Shown here piece after piece: positions 45,821 to 56,175 of a DNA stretch of 64,000 bases (position 1 is the stretch's first letter; the number at the start of each line of letters is the position of its first letter). The notes beneath the pieces are model-generated. The model made no database searches. It worked only from the letters and a program-made list of their open reading frames with translations, and was not told where the DNA came from. This DNA comes from Megaustenia siamemsis (lineage: Eukaryota > Mollusca > Gastropoda > Stylommatophora > Ariophantidae), in NCBI GenBank assembly GCA_032433765.1, contig JAVIAB010000160.1:37970223-38034222 (forward strand), in the 5' to 3' direction. The translations under genes were made by a program, and so were the position numbers.

Positions 45821-45960
45821 TCCTTCACAAATGTCCTTCACAAATGTCATTCACAAATGTCATTCACAAATGTCCTTCACAAATGTCCTTCACAAATGTC
45901 ATTCACAAATATCACTCACAAATGCCCTTCACTAATGTCCTTCACAAATGTCTTTCAATA
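45821..45960. repeat. 13-bp tandem repeat before EH exon 9
   Basis: The unit is TCCTTCACAAATG, about 11 copies, ending about 22 bases from the splice acceptor. It may form the polypyrimidine/branch region. Confidence 0.9.
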
Positions 45961-45982
45961 ATGAAACTGTTGATCATTACAG

Positions 45983-46270
45983 AGATGAATCAAAGCTCAG
46001 CCATTGCAGACTTGGACACAGTGAAAACCTACACACCTTTCAAATTCTCACCTTTTGACGTTAATGTTACATCTGAAACTCTGCCATCAGGCTTTAAAAT
46101 CATCAGTGGGAGAAACAATGGCAGGGAGGCAGAGGGAGATTCTAGGTCTGAGCTTGCAGATTTGAACGAATTTAAAGAAGTGTTGCTGAATGTTTGTGAT
46201 GGAGCTGTTTCTCCATTAACGAACAAGATGGAAGAGACTGTGGAAGATGAAATCTTTACAGAAGTTTCTG
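45983..46270 (+). CDS. EH gene exon 9: C-terminal region
   Basis: The acceptor is ATCATTACAG ending at 45982 and the donor is GTATAT at 46271. The G left by exon 8 plus AG gives Glu, then 95 codons follow and one base is left. The translation is acidic and serine/threonine-rich. It contains the hydrophobic piece KFSPFDVNVTSETL then PSGFKIISG, and an acidic end EETVEDEIFTEVS. I do not recognise a domain. A 13-bp tandem repeat (45821-45960) lies only about 20 bases before the acceptor. Confidence 0.78.
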
Positions 46271-46493
46271 GTATATTTTTTTTAAATCTTCATTCCATTA
46301 ATTTTATTTTAACAAAGTGAATAGTAACATTTACATGCGTTCTATGGCAAATTGTTAACAATCTCCAATATTCCTTACACCAATTGACATTTGGAACAAC
46401 TTATACAATTTTTAAAATCTCTAACAACGTATACAATATCTGGTGCATTTTTAAATATACACAATTCTATAATAACGGGGTAATCAATTTTAC

Positions 46494-46956
46494 TATGTGC
46501 TATCAGTGCCAGAATTGGACGCTGGACTCTAGAACAATAAGAAAGATAACGACCACCGAAATGAAATGTGCCAGAAGAATGACAGGAAACAGCTTAAGGG
46601 ACAGAGTAAGAAACACTGACATGAGGAAGAAACTCGAAATTGAACCAGCCATCTAATACATAAAGAAACAAAAGATAAATTGGTTCGGCCACATAACAAG
46701 ACAAAAAGAACTAACAATGACCCAAAGAGCCATAAACAAACGCTACGAAAACGCCCCATTAAGAGGAAGACCGAGAAAGAGATGGATAAAGGGAATACTA
46801 GAGTCACTAGGAGGAATAACATCAGAAGAGGCCAACAGAAGAGCAACGAATTGCAGATTGTTTCTCCCCTCGACGCCAACGGCAGCAGAGGAAGGATAGA
46901 AGAAGAAGAAGCAGAAGAAACAGAAGAAGCAGAAGAAACAGAAGAAGCAGAAGAAC
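46494..46956 (+). mobile_element. LINE-R 3' end, 463 bp
   Basis: TSD CAATTTTAC (46485-46493 and 46957-46965). It reads MKCARRMTGNSLRDRVRNTD, KQKINWFGHITRQKELTMTQ and LRGRPRKRWIKGILESLGGI, ending LPSTPTAAEEG stop. The tail is AGAAGAAGC repeats. Confidence 0.9.
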
Positions 46957-47044
46957 CAATTTTACGGAATTCTATAGTCTCTGAAACTTTTGCAACAATT
47001 TATAACCTTCTGCATTATCTACAATTCCAACAGGTGACAAAATA

Positions 47045-47838
47045 TATATGGAAAACAAACCAGTAGAAGGGATCAATCACTTTATCTATCTTGGAAGTCA
47101 CATTGATCTAGAAGGGCATACGAGCAAAGAAATTAGAATCAGAATGGCTAAAGCAGCAATGCCTTTCAGAAGCCTTGAAAAGTTGTGGAAATCAAAACTC
47201 ATCAGCACAAACACAAAACTTAGGCTATTCAAATCAAATGTACTATCAACCCTTACGTATGCGTGTGAAAGCTGGAAAACAACAAGAGATATAGAAACAA
47301 AGTTGAACGCATTCGAAAATAAATGTCTTTGGAAAATACTTGGTATAGCATGGAACGAATTCAAAACAAATGAGGAAATTAGAGAAATCGCCAATCAACC
47401 ACTAATATCTTCAGTAATAAAGAAAAGACGATGGTCATATGTTGGACATGTGATGAGAAGAGATAATAATCGAATAGCAAAGCAAGCCCTCATATGGGAA
47501 ACAACAGGTACAAGAAAAAAAGAGGAAGACCCAGGGAGACACTGAGAAGAACATTGATGAGAGAGGCAAGAGCAGCAGGAATCGGCTCCCTCAATGAGAT
47601 AGAACTGCTTGCACAGAACAGAGACAGATGGCGAGATTTGATAAAATATCTTTAAAAGAAAACTGCTAGAACAAAAAAATCATATAGGAGAAGGTGTATC
47701 TTAGTCTATCCCTATGGGCCGGTTACGGCTCGAAAGGTCAATAGATAGATAGATGGATGGATGGATGGATGGATGGATGGATGGATGGATGGACGGACGG
47801 ACGGACGGACGGACGGACGGACGGATGGACGGATGGAC

Positions 47839-47872
<34 letters not shown>

Positions 47873-47905
47873 ATGGATGGATGGATGGATGGATGGATGG
47901 AAAGA
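47045..47905 (+). mobile_element. LINE-T copy with expanded GATG/GACG tail
   Basis: The longest LINE-T here: NHFIYLGSHIDLEGHTSKEI, KLRLFKSNVLSTLTYACESW, NEEIREIANQPLISSVIKKR and GHVMRRDNNRIAKQALIWET. A frameshift near 47518 follows, then [20 protein letters not shown]. It ends ACGGCTCGAAAGGTCAATAG, and the TAGA tail has grown into GATG and GACG runs. Confidence 0.9.
47744..47901. repeat. TAGA-GATG-GACG microsatellite
   Basis: TAGATAGA, then GATG, GACG, GATG/GACG alternation and GATG again. Directly continues the LINE-T tail. Confidence 0.95.
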
Positions 47906-48245
47906 ATATCTACAAAATCCACTCTTTCTAAAGCTACAATTATATATCATATTTACATGGCCAGGGAGAACAACCTGGGACAGAATACAACTAAAATAAA
48001 TTTCATGCAGAAGGAGAATGTTAGTACATGCAGAGTGTAAAAGACATGTTTGCCTGGTAAGACTTCTTTCTCAAGAGAGACAATGATGATAGGAAACTAT
48101 TTTTTTTTTCATTTGCCAGCTTTCACCTCTGACGAAGTCCCTAGAGACTAGGAACTGAATTATGTGTGTTAATCCATTTTTCCCTGGCAGCCGTGTGCAC
48201 AGGGGTCCCTTGCCGCACAGGCAGATAATTTCGTTTTCGGAGGTA

Positions 48246-49538
48246 CAGTAAAGTCTCGATTATCCGGAATGCTCGGGGAAGAACCCATTCTGGATAATTG
48301 AATTTTTCTGGATAATCGAGAGTAAGAAAACCAAACTCAAAATTTATGAAAAAACATGATTGAAAAATTGCAATGCTCAGAAATATTTAAATTCGTGTGA
48401 CATTCACTAGCTTTCTCTATCAACATGGGTCCTGATATTGGCATTCCTTTTCTTCTTCTTTCTAAAAACCACACAATAAAGGACGTCGTCGAGTTTTTCA
48501 AATTTTGGCCGTTTCATACTTCGTCTCTGGTGTATATTGTTGCTGCTTTCAGACTCCGACGCAAACTTAAACAACTCATCTTTTTGATTTCGTATGTCAT
48601 ATAATGTTGAAGAGGCTATGCCAAATTCAGTCATCAAAACGTTGCGATTAACGCCTTTTTCAAGTCTACTAGCGATTTCAATCTTCTGGTTCAGTGTCAA
48701 TACAGTTCGCTTGCGTTTACCTTTGCGGGAAATTGAGGTGTGGTTTGCACTCGCAGAGGCCATTATTTAACACAAAAATGTATTCCGTTAAAAAGTATGC
48801 ACACATGCGTTTATAGCATATCATGTATAATTTATACTGATGGAACGAATTTCAGCTTGCACAAATGTCTTAGACAAACTAACGTCAAACTCTGTATCTT
48901 ACTCTTTTTGAATTTCCAGTCGGTAATTTTTGAACCCCTCCCCCTTTCTTCTCACCATCTCTATGTTACTGCACGCCGGCTGCTCAACCTTTGATTTATA
49001 ATCATCAAAGTTATGGGCTCTTCAATTTTCACAAACAATACGTCTGCTTCTAATGTTCGGTCAGACTGTCAAACGCCATATTTTTGACAAATTCATGACC
49101 AACTTTAGATCTAAAGCAGGCTATGAGAAAATTAAGCAAATTTGTAAAATCATGTAGATAAGTGTTTTTGGCACGACTAAGATTTCCCGACAAAAACATT
49201 TAGTCGGGGGAAAAAGTGAAGATATAGACTGTCTGTCGCTTTTACTTGGAATATTTGGAGACACAATGTCTGGATTGAATAAAATATGTTCGCTCCTATT
49301 TGAAGTATATTACTGTAAATACACTATTGTAAACGCAATATTGTGTAATGATAGAGCCTGTAGAAGTAAGCGCAGCGCACAAACCGTGTTGTAGCGTTTT
49401 CGATTTCCGGATAAAGGCATTTAATTTAACTGAACAAAACATGATTCAAGCTTTCTCCCTATAATAATTAAAAAAAAAAAAAGTCCGTTAAATTGAGAAT
49501 TCCGGATTATTGAGTACCGCATAATCGAGACTTTACTG
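48246..49538 (-). mobile_element. pogo/Tigger-like DNA transposon, internally deleted
   Basis: The ends match as CAGTAAAGTCTCGATTAT inverted repeats (48246-48263 and 49521-49538). TA target duplications flank them at 48244-48245 and 49539-49540. ATCCGGAAT next to the left end is typical of Tigger/pogo termini. Inside is only the N-terminal part of a CENP-B-like transposase on the minus strand (48407-48763); the catalytic DDE domain is absent, so the copy is non-autonomous. It sits inside a minus-strand SINE-2 copy, whose sequence resumes exactly at the TA. Confidence 0.9.
48407..48763 (-). pseudogene. Tigger/pogo transposase N-terminus (CENP-B HTH), truncated
   Basis: A 118-codon frame with KRKRTVLTLNQKIEIASRLE followed by KGVNRNVLMTEFGIASSTLY, the CENP-B/Psq-type DNA-binding helix-turn-helix of Tigger transposases. 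FASESES and then MKRPKFEKLDDVLY begin the second DNA-binding half. The frame then runs into lysine-rich, unrelated sequence and stops. Family transposases are usually over 450 residues, so the second DNA-binding domain and the DDE core are lost. About 0.77 kb of noncoding element sequence lies upstream of its ATG. Confidence 0.85.
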
Positions 49539-49817
49539 TACTTATATTTTTTTTCCGTCAATGAGTTATTGACGTTTCAAGCCGGGCCTCGCTGCTGAGA
49601 CCAGGGGTGGTTGCCGCAGAGAGAAATCATAAATAAAAATCTAAACCGGTGCAGACGGGATTGAACCCACAACCTCTCTGTCTCAAGGCCGGTGTCTTGT
49701 CTCGAGACCAACCAGTCCCCCTGATAGGAAACTTTATACAGAGCTATATAGTAGAAGGCAATCTGATCATCAGAAGTAAAAATAGCTCTAACCACAAACA
49801 ATTACAGAATTCAGTGT

Positions 49818-50335
49818 CAGTGGGGACTGGTTGGACTCGAGGCAAGACGCCGGTCTTGAGACAGAGAGGTACTTCTTCTTCTATCCTTCCTCCATTGCCG
49901 TTGGCGTCGAGGGGAGATACAATCTGCGATTCTTTGCTCTTCTGTTGGCCTCTTCTGGTGTTATCCCTCCTAGTGACTCTAGTATTCCCTTTATCCATCT
50001 CTTTCTCGGTCTTCCTCTTAATCTGGCGTTTTCGTAGCATTTGTTTATGGCTCTACATATGTCTCTGACAGAGAGGTTATGAGTTCAAAACCCGGCTGCA
50101 TCAGTTGGGATTTTTATTTGTGATTTCTCACTGCGACAACCACTCCTGGTGTCAGCAGCGAGTCCCAGCTTGAAATATCAATTACTCGCCCACGGAAAAA
50201 AATATGAGTATCTCCATAGGAAGAAGTTATCTGCCTGTAGGGCGGGAGACCCCTGTGCGCACGGCTGCCAGGGAAAACCGGATTAACACTCAAAGTTTCA
50301 GTTCCTAGTCTCTCTAGAGGCGAAAACTAAAAAAA
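49818..50335 (+). mobile_element. SINE-2 copy split by a LINE-R stub
   Basis: TSD AATTCAGTGT (49808-49817 and 50336-50345). The head GGGGACTGGTTGGACTCGAG is interrupted at 49871. The body resumes at 50067-50077 and runs to CCTAGTCTCTCTAGAGGCGA. Confidence 0.9.
49871..50066 (-). mobile_element. LINE-R 3' stub nested in SINE-2
   Basis: A 196-bp insertion with an 11-bp TSD GACAGAGAGGT (49860-49870 and 50067-50077). Its minus strand reads RLRGRPRKRWIKGILESLGG-like sequence and ends with the AGAAGAAGAAG tail. Confidence 0.92.
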
Positions 50336-50539
50336 AATTCAGTGTTAAGGAAAATGAAAACCAAAGCTAAGAAATAAGACAAAAATGCTTACTGATAATA
50401 GAAATATTGCATAATACACTGAGACTCATCAACTAATTAGAAGTGAAAGAAAAAAATATACGACAAATTCTCCAGTTTCTACAACTTTAAATTTTAAAAA
50501 AATGTCATATTTATATTTTCTTAAACTCATTATTTTCAG

Positions 50540-50694
50540 ACTGGAGTGAAGACACTAGGTCCGAGTTTGATAAGGCCATTCATGATGGTCTTCTTGGTCT
50601 CACGGACACACAAGCAGTTCAACTTATGCAGAAACTGTCAGACAACCAAGGGAAACTAAAGATACTAAACTCTGAAGGAGGAAGAATTGTGTTT
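50540..50694 (+). CDS. EH gene exon 10: C-terminal region
   Basis: The acceptor is CATTATTTTCAG ending at 50539 and the donor is GTGAGT at 50695. The G left by exon 9 plus AC gives Asp. It then reads WSEDTRSEFDKAIHDGLLGL, TDTQAVQLMQKLSDNQGKLK and ILNSEGGRIVF. It ends in phase 0, so at least one more exon is expected downstream. I found no convincing one before 64000. No known domain is recognised. Confidence 0.78.
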
Positions 50695-50845
50695 GTGAGT
50701 AGATAGAGACAGTGTTTGCCTGTTTTCTCCTGATTAGCCACTGTTCCGGTCTAACAATGTTCTGAGCTCTTCAGTAATTTGTTTGACTTATATGCTGTTG
50801 GTTGTCGTATTATTTTACTCTCTGTATGATTAATTTTACTTTCTG

Positions 50846-51050
50846 TGACCTTCCAGGCATGTCGTAAGAGGCGACTAAGGAGGTTGATTGATGGCTTGAC
50901 AAGTTGTCATTGTGAAAAAGTATTGTTATGGAAACAGAAGCAGCGATCTCTGCAATATGTGCCACTTTGGCATGCAAGGTTTCTGTTTTTGAGATTATGG
51001 TTCTGCCCTATGTGCCGTCTTCGGCTCGAAAGGACAATAGATAGATTGAG
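50846..51050 (+). mobile_element. TAGA-tailed short element, 5'-truncated
   Basis: GTGACCTTCCAGGCATGTCG through CGGCTCGAAAGGACAATAGA plus TAGATTGAG. A fourth copy of the family; a short AATT-type TSD is uncertain. Confidence 0.87.
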
Positions 51051-51129
51051 ATAATTAATTACAGTGGCTATTACCAGTCAATAGTGATTCTTTCTTCTTT
51101 TTTTTTGTCATTGTGTTATTTTAATCTTT

Positions 51130-51385
51130 ATTATCGAGGGTTGTCTATTACAGAGAGCCAATTTATTCTGTCTCTTGTCTTGATGGTGCATGTTGTCACA
51201 GGTTCACTTGTCCATCTTTTGACGTTATTTGTCCACTTTAGATTTGGTCTGCCTGCGCCTCGTCTACCTTATTCGTTCCCTTCCAAGATGACTTTTAGTA
51301 GGCTATTATGACATTTCACAAGTCCCTGAAATTTCACTTGTATTTGTCAAATTGTATTAAGTAGTTCTTTCTTCATTTTCAGCTG
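51130..51385 (-). mobile_element. LINE-E 3' fragment
   Basis: GTCTCTTGTCTTGATGGTGC, CACTTGTCCATCTTTTGACG and TTAGATTTGGTCTGCCTGCG match the LINE-E antisense strand, with more divergence than other copies. Confidence 0.75.
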
Positions 51386-51390
51386 ACATA

Positions 51391-51394
<4 letters not shown>

Positions 51395-51447
<53 letters not shown>

Positions 51448-51459
51448 ATGTGTGTGTAT
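51395..51459. repeat. TA/TG microsatellite
   Basis: TATATA run followed by GTGTGT run. Confidence 0.93.
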
Positions 51460-51596
51460 TACTACCCCATTGTTATTATTTTAATTACTGTTTTTTATGT
51501 TGTTGTGAGACATACAAAAGAGTATATGAGCTAAACAATATAGGCAATCTAGAATGATGTGTGAAATAGATAGAAAATAGTTTTCTGATTTAGGTA

Positions 51597-51848
51597 GTAA
51601 GTAAAGTACGCCCGTCATGCAAGTGGTGTATAGGGAAATATGGTGTTAGTGACTCTATATTTTACAGACCTTCAGCGCATGATTTTTGGGGTAATGTGGT
51701 CGGTATTACGCCCGTGCTGCTTTACTTTCCCAGAAAAAATCCGGTACCCATTTAAGGCTGGGTGAACCCGGAAGCCGTCGGTTGGGATCGAACCCTACCC
51801 CTTGTCCTTTGTAGTCCAGTTCACTAACCACTGAGCTATTGCAGCTTC
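51597..51848 (-). mobile_element. SINE-1 copy
   Basis: Reverse orientation: CGCCCGTCATGCAAGTGGTG to GGGATCGAACCCTACCCC and CCACTGAGCTATTGCAGC. The flanks GATTTAGGTAG/GATTAAGGTGG are a weak TSD. Confidence 0.88.
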
Positions 51849-52790
51849 CAGATTAAGGTGGTGCTTCACATTATTAAGAAATATGGTTTTAGAATACAAA
51901 TGAGTTCTTTTATCTTTTATTAATTACTGTTTTAACATATCTGATGACTGGCATCATCATAGGCATAAACAAGAGAAAAGCTGATAATTTGTAAATAATG
52001 AATTATAATAACAGTAATAGTGGTGCCACCTGGTCGTGGGGTCTGGCTCTTTAAATCCCCGAATTATGATATGGCTTTTCTGATTTCCTGGATTCTGATG
52101 GAGAAGTTGGAGTTTGTCGATCTTAAATTTATTACTGTACTTGATCATCTATATCAACAGACATGACCAACTGTGAGGAGCTCAATAACAATAATACAGA
52201 GGAACTTATATTTGCATTGAAAAATAAATAGAACTGAATCTAAACCTTTCTTGCTTTTCGCCGTCCGATGAGTACTAAAGGAATTAGTAGACCTCTTTGT
52301 TATCCATGCTAAGAAGGACATTAAGTGAGTATAGTAGATACAATGTGTTGTAGCTTGCAGTTAACTGTGATATTTATGCTCCAACACATCTGATTTCAGA
52401 GTCGTATTTTTGAGTAACGGATTGTTTTCCCTCTTCAGCCCCTACTTGCTTGGTTAACTAGACAGGTTAGTTTGTTTTTGGTGGCACCGCGAAGAGGTGG
52501 AGTAGAGTCTGGATGATTCTGGTTCACTGATCCTGACACAAACCATCAGCTGAGGATTGCTGATAGCTTCAGCTCGTGAGACGTCTTTGCTCCAATATAA
52601 GTTAAATCTAATACAAAATTAATCTTTAGCACAGATTGTCAAATCAAGAGTCCAGTATAAAATGGAAACATAATAAATAACAAATAAAACCATGTATGCC
52701 TTGATGGAGGTGTACAGAACAGAATTGAGTTTAGATGTCGCCAGCTTAATATCCCTAGCGAAATCAAGAAATACTGATTTTTGTGTCAAT
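51849..52790. other. Unassigned sequence
   Basis: No element recognised; small frames only. Confidence 0.4.
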
Positions 52791-52799
52791 ATAATTTTT

Positions 52800-52926
52800 C
52801 CTTTAGACATTGTAGTGAAAGAAAGCAAAAATAAAGGATTGAGCCTTATTAGCAAAAAGACAGTAGTAATGGTAACAACAAAGAAAAAGACATCACCTCA
52901 GTGCAAAATAAAGACAAGTGGAACAA
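52800..52926 (+). mobile_element. LINE-G copy, left piece before Rep780
   Basis: It reads VVKESKNKGLSLISKKTVVM then VTTKKKTSPQCKIKTSGTI. The piece equivalent to LKQVNEFKYLG is missing beyond the Rep780 insertion. Confidence 0.8.
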
Positions 52927-53706
52927 TATTGGTTATTGGTTATGGAAGGCCTCGGTATCACTGCAAACGAATTAAAATCCATAATTGTTCAACCGTCCAT
53001 GCCAGTGGAATCATCCGAATTACTAACTCATCTCCCAAACAAAGAAAGGTAACTGTAGTCCCCATCGTAGCAATCTCAGCACACGCCAAAAGACATAAGG
53101 CGAACCCGCACAGAAAGTGAACACAGCCAACTGTTCTCTGTCAAACGATATCTTCATTCATCGAAAGCAATTGGAATATCGAAACATGATCAAAACGGAT
53201 GAGACACACAGCTCATGGTGTGCACAGAGCACTTAACTCAGTAGCTCCTGCAACAAGCCGGACTTGGAATATGAGGAAACTGCAAGAAGGAACACTTTTC
53301 ATGCATAGCCTTCAATTGTTCCCGCCGCCTATCCACCATATACCGGAGGTTCACGTCCTCTTGAAAATGATGATCGTCACATTTTTAACAAATGTAGAGC
53401 GCTTGATGATGTTAGGCAATCGTTGTTGACTCCAATTCCTAACATATTGACACACAGTTAGTCGTCAGATTATCCCCGTCGCACATCAAACAACCGACCG
53501 TAAGATTAGCGTACGGCCGGTCTAGGGATTTACGATGAACCATTACGATGACGTAGCACACACAAAAATGTCGTACACACAATTTCGCTCTCTTTCGATT
53601 TCTGATTACTCTAGTAAAAGCAGCCTAAGACGAACAGAACACGGTGCAAATTCCGTAAAGAGATAAAACTGTGGCTGACGAAGTAGTTTACATTGATAAG
53701 TAACAT
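52927..53706 (+). repeat. Rep780 dispersed repeat, longest copy
   Basis: About 780 bp inserted in a LINE-G copy whose reading ends at KIKTSGTIL (52926) and resumes at 53707; about 240 bp of LINE is missing at the site. The end at 52927 is a short ATTGGTTATTGGTTATGG repeat. A frame reading GYGRPRYHCKRIKIHNCST and ending at 53118-53120 stays open in both this and the 18-kb copy. The class is unknown. Confidence 0.82.
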
Positions 53707-54125
53707 AGTCTTAACATATGGATGTGAATCATGGACAGTGGGACAACAGACAAGAAGATAACTGGAGTCTGTAGAGATGGTGTTTTACAGAGGAATGTTG
53801 AGAATACCATGGACAGCTGGGAAGAGTAATGAAAAAGTTCTGAAAGAGGCCAAAACCAAAAGAGAGCTAATTTCCAATATTAGGAAGAAACAATCATCAT
53901 TTATTGGCCATGTAATGAGAAGAGAACAACTGGAATATATTGTAACAACTGGGAAAATTGGGGACGGGGAGATGGAGTGAAGCAAAGACACAAATTACCA
54001 GACGGCTTGAGAGAATGGCTTGGCAGAAGGTCAACAACAGAAATGATAAATAACTGTCGAGATCGAAAGTTGTGGAGAGACATGATCACCTACGCCAGCA
54101 GGCCCGGTACTTGATGATGATGATG
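53707..54125 (+). mobile_element. LINE-G copy, right piece after Rep780
   Basis: LTYGCESWTVGQQTRR, then MVFYRGMLRIPWTAGKSNEK, SFIGHVMRREQLEYIVTTGK, and after a frameshift near 53970 REWLGRRSTTEMINNCRDRK and LWRDMITYASR. The tail is TTGATGATGATG. Confidence 0.87.
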
Positions 54126-54169
54126 GTGATAATTTTTCCCTGCTTTTTTTTTCACATCAGCAACTCGGT

Positions 54170-54355
54170 ACTCATGTGCTCCTCGCCATACAGACAAATA
54201 TTCTTCGAGAGAGTTAGACATCGGATCTTACTGGCCAAAGGCCATGGGAGCAACGGATTCGTATAGAAACATCCCCGTCTCCTACGACGGGATTCAAACC
54301 AGGACCTTCTTGCCCAGAGGCCAACGTCTTGCCTCTAGACTACCGGTGACCAACT
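54170..54355 (-). mobile_element. SINE-like element with tRNA head, minus strand
   Basis: The minus strand starts GTCACCGGTAGTCTAGAGGC (box A-like) and has TGGTTTGAATCCCGTCG (box B-like). It resembles the SINE-2 head, but the body differs. Confidence 0.65.
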
Positions 54356-54611
54356 TAAGGTTGACTGAGGGCGGGATTATAGCCAAGGCCAGGACCAGAT
54401 AGCCAAATTTAGAGTAGCATCGAAAGTTACATGATGTGATCTAGTCATAAATAATAGTGCTTGCACGTTATCACCTGACGCTGACAGAAAAGCAATCTTG
54501 CAGCGTCAGCTATAAACAAAGCCTTTAATTATTATCGACATCAATAGTTTCTTTCTGTTTTAATAGACCGGAATTTTGGTTTCTATTTATATATATTTAA
54601 TATATTGGTTT

Positions 54612-55230
54612 AGACGTACAATCTTACATATATCTGGGCAGTAATATAGATAAAGAGGGGAGGAACAGAAAATGATACCAAAATAAGGATATCAAAAGCA
54701 AGAGGAGCTTTCATTGCACTGGGAAACATATGGAAATCCAAAGAAATTAGGTTAAATACTAAAATAAAAATTTTCAACTCAAATGTTAAGTCGGTCCTAT
54801 TATATGGCTGTGAAACATGGAGAACAACAAAATTGACAATCACGAAGATACAGACTTTCATTAATGGATGCTTACGCAGAATAAAAGGATGGAAATGGCA
54901 GGACAAAATCACTAACATAGAATTATGGAAATGTACCAGTCAAACACCAGTGGATAAAGAGATACAGCGAAGACGATGGCGCTAGATAGGACACACACTA
55001 CGGAAACCAACTGAGAGTATTACACAACAGGCCCTTTTTTAGAATCGCCAGGCGAAAAGGCAAAGAGAAAAACCAAGGAATTCTTGGAGAAGACAGATAG
55101 AAGCAGAGATGAAGATGATGGGGAAGACATGGAATGATCTTAAAAGAATGGCAAAAAACAGAACGACTTGGAAAGTGTTCGTTGAAGACCTATGCTCCAC
55201 TGGGAGCTATAAAAGTAGAAGAAGAAGAAA
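54612..55230 (+). mobile_element. LINE-K 3' half, 619 bp
   Basis: TSD AATATATTGGTTT (13 bp; 54599-54611 and 55231-55243). It reads KARGAFIALGNIWKSKEIRL, KSVLLYGCETWRTTKLTI, HTLRKPTESITQQALF and MGKTWNDLKRMAKNRTTWKV. The tail is AGAAGAAGAAGAAA. Several frame breaks. Confidence 0.9.
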
Positions 55231-55243
55231 AATATATTGGTTT

Positions 55244-55330
55244 CTGTGGGCGCTTCAAAGGCCAAGAAAATTAAACAGGCGGGACGTATTCGCCCTGCGG
55301 GCCGTCATTTGGCCACCGCTGCTTTAGACT
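55244..55330. other. Possible hAT transposon right terminus
   Basis: CCTGCGGGCCGTCATTTGGC then CACCGCTG at 55295-55320 is the reverse of a CAGCGGTGGCCAAATGACGG-type end seen in hAT elements. No matching left end was found. Confidence 0.35.
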
Positions 55331-55552
55331 CTAAACCACCCAGTACCCAGGCCGGGCCAGTATTTTACGTGGAGAAATGAAAAAAAAAAGAAAAGAAAAA
55401 TGGGTATGGTTAAAGCTTTATGTAATAAATTAATGACATAAATCTGAACGACGTTTTGGCCAATAGGGCTTCAGCAGACACAAACAACAAAACACATAGA
55501 TATGTAAGTAAATAAAATTTGCCCGACATATCTAACTAATAATGGAGTCATC

Positions 55553-56175
55553 ATTCATTATCATTGAGTGCCGTCACAGCATCGAAGGTAGGCTATCATG
55601 GAGCGCAATTCCGCTTTGTCTCTTTTATTTGATGGTGCAGGTTGTCATAGGCTGACTTATCCATCTTTCGATGTTACTCGTTCATGATAGTCTTGTTCTG
55701 TCTCTGCCTCTTTTACCTTGTATTCTCTTTTCCAAGATTACATTTTGTAGTCTGCTGTGTCTTTTAACATGCCCCAAAAATGCCATGTGTCTTGTTTGAA
55801 TTGTGTTTAGTAGTTCTCATTTCATTTCTAGTTGTTTTAAGACTTCATAGTTTGTTTTCTTTTCCTTCCATCCAATTCTACATATTTTTCTATAAATCCA
55901 CATTTCAAATAATAAAGAAAAATTAAAGCGCCCTGTCACGCCAAGTGGTGTATAGAAAATATGGTATTAGTGACCATACATTTTACAGACCTTCAGCACA
56001 TGATTTTTTGTGGTAATGTCGTCGGTATATTGCCCGTGCCGCTTTACTTTCACAGAAAACAATCCGGTACCCATTAAAGGCTGGGTGAACCTGGAAACCG
56101 TCGGTTGGGATCGAACCCTACCTCTTGTCCTTTGTAGCCCAGTTCACTAACCATTAAGCTACATTTCAAATAATG
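55553..56175 (-). mobile_element. LINE-E 3' end split by SINE-1
   Basis: GAGTGCCGTCACAGCATCGA, GCGCAATTCCGCTTTGTCTC and TGTCTCTGCCTCTTTTACC match LINE-E antisense. Interrupted at 55914-56160. Confidence 0.83.
55914..56160 (-). mobile_element. SINE-1 copy nested in LINE-E
   Basis: A 247-bp insertion with a 14-bp TSD ACATTTCAAATAAT (55900-55913 and 56161-56174). Reverse orientation; GGGATCGAACCCTACC marks box B. Confidence 0.92.

Larger units (their letters stand above)
48099..49721 (-). mobile_element. SINE-2 copy split by the pogo element
   Basis: TSD TGATAGGAAACT (12 bp; 48087-48098 and 49722-49733). The 3' half is 48099-48245 (GACGAAGTCCCTAGAGACTA). The 5' half is 49539-49721, ending with the head, seen as CGAGACCAACCAGTCCCC. 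Confidence 0.9.
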
